DNA of 5,065 nt. Origin: Candidatus Bathyarchaeota archaeon (GTDB lineage Archaea > Thermoproteota > Bathyarchaeia > Bathyarchaeales > Bathyarchaeaceae). The stretch spans positions 1 to 5,065 of the forward strand of contig JAOUJL010000119.1 of the NCBI GenBank assembly GCA_029883255.1. The letters are read 5' to 3'. The position numbers and the translations under genes are program-made. The notes under the pieces were generated by a model. That model was not told the origin of the DNA. It saw only the letters and a list, made by a program, of their open reading frames with translations, and made no database searches. This document shows positions 1 to 4,003 of the stretch, piece by piece. Position 1 is the first letter of the stretch, and each line of letters begins with the position of its first letter.

Positions 1-18
1 TGCCGCAAATACAGACAA
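1..18 (-). CDS. possible 5' end of a further minus-strand gene
   Basis: A TTG codon at 18-16 follows an SD-like AGGTGA (about 28-24) at a normal distance, and the frame stays open to the window edge, reading M-S-V-F-A-A. It would continue the minus-strand series downstream of the integrase. Only six codons are visible, so this rests on the ribosome binding site alone and could be chance. Nothing can be said about function. Confidence 0.2.
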
Positions 19-23
19 ACCTA

Positions 24-116
24 TCACCTCACGATACGGAAACTAGTTTTGTTTGTTGTGTTAGCAGACGCAACTAAAAACCTTTTCCCTAGAGTTATGG
101 CGTATTTGTTTGACAT
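24..116 (-). CDS. small ORF (30 aa) directly after the integrase
   Basis: The ATG at 116-114 lies one base after the integrase stop codon (TAA 120-118), and the frame ends with TGA at 26-24. The product is a basic 30-residue peptide starting MSNKYAITLGKRF, with no motif, membrane segment or cysteine that I recognise. The very tight spacing would allow translational coupling to the integrase. Basic peptides next to integrases are sometimes excisionase-like, but nothing in this sequence shows that. It may equally be a chance ORF. Confidence 0.25.
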   Translation of the reverse strand: MSNKYAITLGKRFLVASANTTNKTSFRIVR

Positions 117-117
117 T

Positions 118-1422
118 TTATCGGCGTTTTCTGAAGATTTGTGCGCCTTCTATTTGGGTGAAGTACTGGAAGCCAGCCTCAGCGAGCTCGCAGGCTTCTT
201 TGAGGGTCCTCGCCACCTTGATGTGGTATTCTTCTTCGGCTCCGAATTCGATTAGCTGGGTGTAGATGAGGGTGTTCTTGATGTTTTTGTGGCCTAGGAA
301 CTTCATGACGTATAGGATGTCTTTGGTTTGGTAGTAGAGCATAGTGGCTTTCCAGTGTCTTATGGTGTGGAAGGTTATCTTCATTAGGGCTGGGTTGTTC
401 AGTTTTCTGGCTAAGTGTTTTCTGAGGCGTAGGAACCCTGCTTCGTAGCTGTCTCTGGTGGTCGCTCTGAAGACTCTTTCTGATTTTCTGGGCAACCCCA
501 TTATTCGTGCCATCAGTTCTGACGATACTTTGAAGATTCGTGGAGTGCCTCTTTTCTCCGGGTTGTTGAGGATGATTCTGTTATTTTCTGAATCGATGTT
601 TTCCCACCTTAGTTGACGGACCTCTCCGATTCTCATAGCGGTCTCTTTGGTTAGTTGGAGCACTGTTCCCATTTTTTTGCCAGCGCTGTAGATGAGTTGG
701 TCGATATGTTTTTCTTGTGGGATGAAGGGAAGCTTTTCATCTGGCTTGTATCTGGGTTTTCTCCAGGATATTCCCATAATCTTGGCGAAGGCGTCGTAGA
801 AATTGGCGTAGTTGAACTTAGAGGTTTCAGTCCAATTCTGCCTCGCGATTACATCCTTAACGCTTTCAGGATCGAATACATCAGCTCCTTCTTTAATCAG
901 GAGCTTCACTGCCCCGACGTATGCCTTGATCGTGGATTCGGCGTATCCTTCCTTCTTCAATTTCCACGCGAACTCGATTATTTTGCCTTTCAAGTCAGCT
1001 TCAGAAAGCTTTGTGGCCCCCGCAGCCCGCTTTTCAATTCGGGATTCCACTTCGACCAAATTTTTCGCCCCCTTCGGCTCGGAGGCGCAGATTTGGCGAT
1101 TAGAAAGTCCACTCCTGCGGTTAAAACCATGCCTATTAGGCTCCAAATATGAGAAGCTCGCGGGATTCGAACCCGCCGACGCGTCGGACCGGGAGCCCGC
1201 GCTAAATCTGAAGCCGCACTTTCTGCAAAGGAAGCGTTGTATAGCGTGCCCACCAATGTAGCGGAGACCATCCTTCCAAACTTTTTGCGACGTACATTCT
1301 GGACATGAAAGGCATATATCCTCCGCAGCGGCGTGTTTGGATGCGGGACCGGGATTTGAACCCGGGACCTCAGGACCATGGGACCTGTGCGCGTTGTTCC
1401 TGGCTGCGCCATCCCGCATCAT
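118..1422 (-). CDS. zinc-ribbon tyrosine recombinase / integrase
   Basis: Site-specific recombinase that would integrate and excise the element by a covalent DNA-tyrosine intermediate. Numbering here is from the longest open frame (TTG at 1554, 478 codons). A four-cysteine ribbon (C84, C87, C110, C113) is followed by a linker, an alpha-helical core-binding domain (about 185-265) and the catalytic domain (about 275-435). All catalytic residues can be placed: R308 (TAMRIGEVRQLRW), K334, H396 and R399 (HTIRHW), H422 (GHKNIKNT) and Y431 (LIYTQL). It should therefore be active. The protein ends in a basic FRKRR tail. The start is unclear. No ATG, GTG or TTG lies in frame between the tRNA at 1341-1418 and the zinc ribbon, so I placed it at the nearest upstream pair, ATGATG at 1422-1417. 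Other in-frame choices are ATG 1527 and TTG 1554. Any of these makes the coding frame read through the tRNA. A second tRNA-like segment lies in the linker (residues about 119-136). Confidence 0.9.
   Translation of the reverse strand: MMRDGAARNNAHRSHGPEVPGSNPGPASKHAAAEDICLSCPECTSQKVWKDGLRYIGGHAIQRFLCRKCGFRFSAGSRSDASAGSNPASFSYLEPNRHGFNRRSGLSNRQICASEPKGAKNLVEVESRIEKRAAGATKLSEADLKGKIIEFAWKLKKEGYAESTIKAYVGAVKLLIKEGADVFDPESVKDVIARQNWTETSKFNYANFYDAFAKIMGISWRKPRYKPDEKLPFIPQEKHIDQLIYSAGKKMGTVLQLTKETAMRIGEVRQLRWENIDSENNRIILNNPEKRGTPRIFKVSSELMARIMGLPRKSERVFRATTRDSYEAGFLRLRKHLARKLNNPALMKITFHTIRHWKATMLYYQTKDILYVMKFLGHKNIKNTLIYTQLIEFGAEEEYHIKVARTLKEACELAEAGFQYFTQIEGAQIFRKRR
1153..1187 (-). other. tRNA 3'-end-like segment in the integrase linker; candidate attachment site
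   Basis: On the minus strand, 1176-1160 form a perfect tRNA T-arm: stem GCGGG/CCCGC around the loop TTCGAAT. It is followed by GAGCTTC where the 3' side of an acceptor stem would lie, and preceded by a 12-bp palindrome (CCGACGCGTCGG, 1176-1187). Further upstream, GCGGG-CTCCCGG-TCCGA could form a weak anticodon arm (CCC), but I find no matching 5' acceptor strand or D-arm. It is therefore at most a 3' half, not a tRNA gene. It encodes part of the variable linker between the zinc ribbon and the core-binding domain. In SSV-type archaeal elements attP is a tRNA 3' half inside the integrase gene, which is the basis for the att suggestion. It could also be a decayed insertion. Confidence 0.5.
1341..1418 (-). 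tRNA. tRNA with CAU anticodon (Met or Ile2 type), possibly chimeric
   Basis: A full cloverleaf folds by eye. It has a 7-bp acceptor stem TGCGGGA/TCCCGCA, a D-stem GCGC/GCGC with a 13-nt loop containing AGCCAGG, and an anticodon stem CAGGT/TCCTG with loop CCCATGG (anticodon CAT). The variable loop is AGGTC and the T-arm is CCGGG-TTCAAAT-CCCGG. The next bases, T then CCA (1340-1338), give an encoded CCA tail. There are oddities: C instead of the near-universal U at position 33, G at 37, a U-U mismatch at 31-39, a U1-A72 pair and U as discriminator. These fit a pseudo-tRNA, or a tRNA recombined at an att site, better than a housekeeping initiator (archaeal initiators start A1-U72). It lies in the same orientation as the integrase and overlaps its 5' frame. 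Confidence 0.7.
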
Positions 1423-1567
1423 AGTCGCAGAATGTTTGGGGGGCTGCGCGGCCGAGTCTGGAGTTGCTGGATCCGACTTCCCACCTGAATTTTTGAACCC
1501 GCTTTTTCGCCAAGTATGCGATTTCATGTGGAAGCCCCGTCTTTCCTCCCTCAAACGTCAGCTGCAT
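1370..1567 (-). CDS. possible 65-aa ORF running into the tRNA
   Basis: The ATG at 1567 overlaps the last codons of the preceding 43-aa zinc-ribbon gene (ATGCAGCTGA), and the frame ends inside the tRNA at 1370. The N-terminal 45 residues (MQLTFEGGKTGLPHEIAY...) look moderately protein-like, while the rest translates tRNA sequence. This GC-rich stretch is open in several minus-strand frames, so an open frame is weak evidence. If real, it would be a gene truncated by the tRNA or att junction. I recognise no family. Confidence 0.2.
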   Translation of the reverse strand: MQLTFEGGKTGLPHEIAYLAKKRVQKFRWEVGSSNSRLGRAAPQTFCDYDAGWRSQEQRAQVPWS

Positions 1568-1689
1568 AGGTCACACACGTCTGCAATGGAACGGTAACGC
1601 CCCGACTTCTTGCATATGTAAAAAATTTGGGAGCCTGTGCAGACGGTTGACGCGTCCACACAGTATCGACACATCTTAGTCAACGTCAT
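1558..1689 (-). CDS. 43-aa zinc-ribbon-like protein
   Basis: A very small protein with six cysteines: C7 and C10 (CRYC), C17, C26, and C39 and C42 (CDLC). The two CxxC knuckles at either end, about 30 residues apart, are what a zinc ribbon needs, so zinc binding is a reasonable inference. Partners and targets are unknown. The frame is open further upstream to 1782, but a start there would overlap the 115-aa gene by 74 bases. I chose ATG 1689, which lies 19 bases after that gene's stop, with GGAGG just upstream at a short 3-base spacing. TTG at 1683 would give a more usual spacing of 9. It is probably co-transcribed with the upstream genes. Small zinc-ribbon proteins of this size are common in archaeal viruses. 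Confidence 0.6.
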   Translation of the reverse strand: MTLTKMCRYCVDASTVCTGSQIFYICKKSGRYRSIADVCDLCS

Positions 1690-1708
1690 TTCCCTCCATA
1701 CACTGCGC

Positions 1709-2056
1709 CTACTCCGCCAGCGGCTGCTGAGGTTCCCTGTAAGGCAAGCCGTAGAGCACCACTTTGTTTTCGCCGGTGACAACCTGTATTTCCTTGCGAA
1801 CCTTAACCTTCTTGTTCAGCCAAGCAGTCGGCTCATCTCCGAAAGCATCAATCAGCCGATCCCACGTTGTAGTGTTCATGGTCCAACGGCGCTCTTCACC
1901 GTCTGGAAGCCGCACAACCACACGCCCACGGGCCTTACCCCACTTGGTTTTCTCAGCGCTCACAACAAAGGGTTCACGCACAACAACCAGAACATCATCG
2001 TTCTCCACCTCGTTGACGCTGAGAAAAGGCGGCGCACCCAACTTAGGCAAAGGCAT
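1709..2056 (-). CDS. 115-aa virus/plasmid-type protein, possible ssDNA-binding fold
   Basis: The start is well fixed: ATG 2056 comes two codons after an in-frame TGA, and it overlaps the end of the 184-aa gene by 14 bases. GGAGG lies about 12 bases upstream. The sequence has beta-strand-like stretches (DVLVVVREPFVV, GRVVVRLP, KKVKVRKEIQVV, NKVVLYGLP) around a helix. Its pattern is W58-x-x-N61 ... L68 ... G73-x-E-x-x-x-W79-x-x-K-x-V. From memory, this W-N-T/S ... fG-D/E ... W-x-K-x-V layout recurs in small proteins of prokaryotic viruses and plasmids, usually labelled hypothetical and thought to be OB-fold-like. A single-stranded DNA-binding role is a guess. It sits between the ribbon-helix-helix-like gene and the zinc-ribbon gene in the same transcription direction. 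Confidence 0.75.
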   Translation of the reverse strand: MPLPKLGAPPFLSVNEVENDDVLVVVREPFVVSAEKTKWGKARGRVVVRLPDGEERRWTMNTTTWDRLIDAFGDEPTAWLNKKVKVRKEIQVVTGENKVVLYGLPYREPQQPLAE

Positions 2057-2597
2057 CCTTCACACCATCCTCCTCATCCTTCCGCACATTCTTTACGGAG
2101 TTGTGTTTGTCGCGACGTCGTGACCCTGAACGCTTAGGCACAAGCCTAAACTTCTCCTTCGGCAAAACCAAGTCCAGCAACTCAGCTATACGCTGCGCTA
2201 TCGCCTCACGCCTAGCCAAAACACGCCGCATAACAGCCTCCTCCTTAGGATTCAACGCCTTAAGCGGAACATCACCCACACGAGGCTTAACATAACGAAA
2301 ACCTTCTCTCGCACTAACGCCCTCAGCATCCCACGGAGCCCGAAACAACCGATCCGCATACTTAGGCAAATAACTCCCACTACGCAACATCGTAGAACTA
2401 ACACGCCTAAGCTGGCTGTCCTCCCTAACCAACTTCTCAACCTCACTCCAAACCCTCAACTCCCCCTCACCAACAACACCAACAAAACTCTGAACAGCCA
2501 AATTCACCAAAGTATTAACCGGCGTCCCAGTGCGTACACTCAAACCCCTCAACAAAGGATACAACCGCGCCCAAAACCACACACTCCGCAAAGGCAT
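2043..2597 (-). CDS. 184-aa protein with ribbon-helix-helix-like N-terminus
   Basis: Residues 3-40 fit the pattern of a ribbon-helix-helix DNA-binding domain. A short strand (RSVWFWARLYPLL) is followed by two helices separated by the turn GTPV (LRGLSVRTGTPVNTLVNLAV). Residues 48-75 and 115-145 look helical, with a leucine-rich stretch (IAQRIAELLDLVL), and the C-terminus is highly basic, then acidic (KRSGSRRRDKHN ... RKDEEDG). Family members usually bind palindromic operators as dimers or act as partition or copy-control factors. The two 15-bp palindromes just upstream (2625-2639 and 2708-2722) are natural candidates for autoregulation. ATG 2597 has a good SD (GGTGA at 2608-2604, 6-base spacer). 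The end overlaps the 115-aa gene by 14 bases, which implies coupling. The exact role is unknown. Confidence 0.75.
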   Translation of the reverse strand: MPLRSVWFWARLYPLLRGLSVRTGTPVNTLVNLAVQSFVGVVGEGELRVWSEVEKLVREDSQLRRVSSTMLRSGSYLPKYADRLFRAPWDAEGVSAREGFRYVKPRVGDVPLKALNPKEEAVMRRVLARREAIAQRIAELLDLVLPKEKFRLVPKRSGSRRRDKHNSVKNVRKDEEDGVKDAFA

Positions 2598-2599
2598 AG

Positions 2600-2748
2600 T
2601 TAATCACCTTCTTCTGCTACTGCAAAACATACCATGTTTGAAAATGGCTGAATGGAGCACGCTGCAGGCTTGGTTCGCCCAGAGAACCTCAGAAAACGCC
2701 CCGAATGAAACATACCATGTTTTTGAGTAGTAGACGAAGTAGCTTTCA
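2600..2748 (-). CDS. possible 49-aa ORF coinciding with an operator region
   Basis: The ATG at 2748 overlaps the TGA of the 67-aa gene as ATGA, and TAA at 2602-2600 lies two bases before the next start codon, so the layout is that of an operon gene. However, the frame contains two copies of a 15-bp palindrome that are translated differently: KHGMF in one copy and NMVCF in the other. Identical DNA with different peptide readings suggests the segment is kept for its DNA sites. The peptide (MKATSSTTQKHGMFHSG...) shows no recognisable domain. It may be an untranslated control region, or both. Confidence 0.3.
2625..2639. promoter_or_regulatory. operator-like palindrome, copy 1
   Basis: AAACAT-acc-ATGTTT: perfect 6-bp arms with a 3-bp spacer, ending 28 bases before the ATG of the 184-aa gene. 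Exactly the same 15 bases recur at 2708-2722, 83 bp away centre to centre, which is close to eight helical turns. This suits a repressor bound at both sites, possibly with looping. The binding protein is not known; the ribbon-helix-helix-like product is one candidate. Confidence 0.55.
2672..2688. repeat. short inverted repeat between the twin operators
   Basis: GGTTC and GAACC flank a 7-base loop (GCCCAGA). It lies between the two 15-bp palindromes and could be an extra protein site or a small RNA hairpin. It superficially resembles a T-arm but has no T-loop consensus. Five-base arms are weak evidence. Confidence 0.25.
2708..2722. promoter_or_regulatory. operator-like palindrome, copy 2
   Basis: An exact second copy of AAACAT-acc-ATGTTT. 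It lies 24 bases after the stop codon of the 67-aa gene, so it probably controls expression of the 184-aa, 115-aa and 43-aa genes rather than of the upstream pair. Confidence 0.55.
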
Positions 2749-2949
2749 TATGTGTGCCCCTCTGTAGGTGTTGAGTTGGTTGTTGCGGTTTATGGTGTCT
2801 AGGAGTGCGGCTAGGAGGCAGATTAGCATGCGTTGTTCGGTGGGGTTGCAGTTGCCGTTGCATTGTTGGCAGTGGGTTCGTTGAAAACGTTTTAGGGGGG
2901 AGAAGATTAGTTGTTTGGGTGGGGCGGCGCCTTCGGGTGCTGCTGTCAT
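2746..2949 (-). CDS. 67-aa Cys-containing protein
   Basis: The ATG at 2949 overlaps the stop of the upstream AbrB-like gene (ATGA), a classic sign of translational coupling; GGAGG lies 13 bases upstream. The product has a short N-terminus rich in Ala and Pro, then H26-C27-x-x-C30-x-x-x-C34 (THCQQCNGNC), then a hydrophobic helix with another cysteine (RMLICLLAALLDTI, about 40-53). The clustered His and Cys could bind a metal, and the helix could mediate dimerisation; both are inferences. The helix is short and ends in charged residues, so a membrane anchor is less likely. I do not recognise a family. The opposite strand is G/T-rich and also open, but the ATGA overlap and the neighbouring minus-strand gene favour this strand. 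Confidence 0.5.
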   Translation of the reverse strand: MTAAPEGAAPPKQLIFSPLKRFQRTHCQQCNGNCNPTEQRMLICLLAALLDTINRNNQLNTYRGAHI

Positions 2950-3218
2950 TGCTTTTTTTGGGCCTCCTGGTGTGTTGTTTGGGTGAAAAGTTTTTGGAGT
3001 TCTGGGTGGTTCTGCATAAAAGTTAGGAGTGCTTTTTCTGTGAATCCTGGGATTTTTGGGAATGCTCCGAGTCCTGTGTTGTATATTATATACAGCGAGT
3101 TTATGCCTTGTTTTTGAAGTCTTTCACCATATTCTTTGGGGAGGGTTATTAGGAACTGCCTGAGTCCTTGTGGTTTTTTTAATGTTGTTATTTTGTGTTC
3201 AACTATTTTTGGTATAAT
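2946..3218 (-). CDS. probable AbrB-like regulator without a canonical start codon
   Basis: The minus-strand frame between the in-frame TAG at 3224-3222 and TGA at 2948-2946 encodes about 90 residues that look like a real protein: PKIVEHKITTLKKPQGLRQF, then LITLPKEYGERLQKQGINSL, then YIIYNTGLGAFPKIP and an amphipathic helix (FTEKALLTFMQNHPELQKLF). The pattern strand-LP-K-E/Y-x-x-x-L-x-x-x-G-strand resembles the swapped-hairpin AbrB/SpoVT DNA-binding fold, so a transcription-factor role is likely but not proven. There is no ATG, GTG or TTG in frame before residue 68. The first possible starts are ATT (3218) or ATA (3215), which I used for the boundary. The 5' end lies in the divergent promoter region next to a palindrome (3220-3239), which suggests autoregulation or regulation by the divergent winged-helix gene. 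The end overlaps the 67-aa gene as ATGA. It may instead be a start-codon mutant, that is, a pseudogene. Confidence 0.55.
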   Translation of the reverse strand: MIPKIVEHKITTLKKPQGLRQFLITLPKEYGERLQKQGINSLYIIYNTGLGAFPKIPGFTEKALLTFMQNHPELQKLFTQTTHQEAQKKQ

Positions 3219-3219
3219 G

Positions 3220-3239
3220 TTCTACACCACGGGGTAGAA
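3220..3239. promoter_or_regulatory. operator-like inverted repeat at the start of the AbrB-like gene
   Basis: TTCTAC, 8 bases, GTAGAA: perfect 6-bp arms ending two bases before the first candidate start of the minus-strand gene. The right half (GGGGTAGAA, 3231-3239) recurs as a direct repeat at 3268-3276, so both sides of the TATA box carry the same half-site. It is probably bound by one of the adjacent regulators. Confidence 0.5.
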
Positions 3240-3248
3240 TATGCAGCG

Positions 3249-3263
3249 ATAAATATTTATACT
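3249..3263. promoter_or_regulatory. TATA box, possibly bidirectional
   Basis: GATAAATATTTATAC is a strong archaeal TATA element and is almost symmetrical (AAATATTT). About 25 bases downstream on the plus strand lies 3282-3285, a good transcription start for the winged-helix gene at 3306. The same distance on the minus strand falls near 3229, suitable for the AbrB-like gene. No clear purine-rich BRE decides the direction. Confidence 0.6.
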
Positions 3264-3268
3264 TTGTG

Positions 3269-3291
3269 GGGTAGAACTCTACCCTATAGGG
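3269..3291. promoter_or_regulatory. operator between TATA box and start of the winged-helix gene
   Basis: Two overlapping perfect palindromes: GGGTAGA-AC-TCTACCC (3269-3284) and CCCTATAGGG (3282-3291). They cover the expected transcription start about 25 bases after the TATA box, a position where a bound repressor would block initiation. The first shares GGGGTAGAA with the repeat at 3220-3239. Autorepression by the gene at 3306 is the simplest reading. Confidence 0.55.
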
Positions 3292-3305
3292 AGATAAAAC
3301 TTTTG

Positions 3306-3977
3306 ATGCAGACAAAAAGACCAAAAGCCTCATCGCCAAGAAAGGTTGAAAAAAAGAAATCGCCAAAAAAAGTTGAAGAAGAGAAGATACTAACCATATT
3401 TTGGATGCTGCCAGCCGACCATTCCAAGCGGAGGTGGACCGACTTGGAAAAACAGGCGCGAAAAATGAAAATGAGCATCCGCACCCTCAAGAAAAATTTA
3501 GACAAACTCGAATCGGTGGGGCTAATCACGAGACATGTTGACACTTCAACAAGACCTCCGGGAGTTTACTACAGCAGATATGTTCCAAAAAAAGAGATAA
3601 GATATGCAATAGAGGGCCCTGAAGGCGGGCGCAGTTATGGCCCAAAGGTTGCATGGGAAAACACGTTTGAGAATCTCAACAAAGAAATTAATGAGTTGAA
3701 ACAGAAGAGCGTTGAGGACGCCAAGCAGAAACTCAATGAACTTATCGTGTTCAACATTAACCAAGCTTTCAAGGATACAATCATTTTATTCCTGAGAGAA
3801 CTTAAAGAACAAGGCAACATAGAAAGTTTTAGTCGTTGGATAGACGTCGTAGTGCTTCCCAGATTAGAGATCCTATTAAAACTTTGTATTCGGCACTTTG
3901 ATGTTGCACAGCAAGTCAAAGAGGAAGTGAAGTTACAGTTAATGAAATGGGAAAGGGAAACTATCGAGGACCTTTAG
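3306..3977 (+). CDS. winged-helix DNA-binding protein (223 aa)
   Basis: A lysine-rich N-terminal tail (residues 1-27, RPKASSPRKVEKKKSPKK) is followed by a winged helix-turn-helix. Its helices are about 27-37 (KILTIFWML) and 44-53 (WTDLEKQARK), with a recognition helix at 56-75 (MSIRTLKKNLDKLESVGLI) and a wing at 76-95 (RHVDTSTRPPGVYYSRY). Residues 117-215 are helical and probably coiled-coil, rich in Glu, Lys and Leu, suited to dimerisation. This is the plan of archaeal repressors of the MarR/PadR/ArsR superfamily; I cannot name the family. The frame is open to ATG 3195, but that start would precede the TATA box at 3249-3263. ATG 3306, or the adjacent TTG 3303, fits the promoter and follows GGGAG at 3289-3293. 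It is divergent from the AbrB-like gene and convergent with the gene ending at 4004, with a 26-base gap. Confidence 0.8.
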   Translation: MQTKRPKASSPRKVEKKKSPKKVEEEKILTIFWMLPADHSKRRWTDLEKQARKMKMSIRTLKKNLDKLESVGLITRHVDTSTRPPGVYYSRYVPKKEIRYAIEGPEGGRSYGPKVAWENTFENLNKEINELKQKSVEDAKQKLNELIVFNINQAFKDTIILFLRELKEQGNIESFSRWIDVVVLPRLEILLKLCIRHFDVAQQVKEEVKLQLMKWERETIEDL

Positions 3978-4003
3978 GAGTTGTTAAACCTCAACAAAGT
4001 TTA

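Noticed and set aside
655..1261. Long plus-strand open frames (655-1152 and 812-1261)
   Set aside because: They are antisense to the integrase, whose catalytic residues fix the coding strand.
990..1412. 140-codon open frame overlapping the integrase in another minus frame
   Set aside because: It overlaps the integrase with its conserved zinc ribbon, crosses both tRNA-like segments and shows no domain; open only because the stretch is GC-rich.
1440..1505. Possible third tRNA (GGCCGAGTCTGG on plus; GCGGGTTCAAAAATTC on minus)
   Set aside because: The T-arm-like part lacks a matching stem and no acceptor or anticodon stem can be formed on either strand.
2805..3117. Plus-strand open frames rich in Gly, Cys, Trp and Phe
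   Set aside because: Their composition is the complement of A/C-rich minus-strand genes, and the ATGA overlap at 2946-2949 supports the minus strand.
3222..3232. GTG-GTG-TAG upstream of the AbrB-like frame as a readthrough or pyrrolysine start
   Set aside because: Nothing in the sequence supports recoding; a two-codon leader before TAG is most easily chance.
3195..3305. Longer start (ATG 3195) for the winged-helix gene
   Set aside because: The extension would include the TATA box and both operators; 3306 fits the promoter layout.
3978..4003. Terminator hairpin between the convergent genes (TTGTT ... AACAA)
   Set aside because: The arms are only 5 bp, A/T-rich and without a clear T-run; too weak to annotate.
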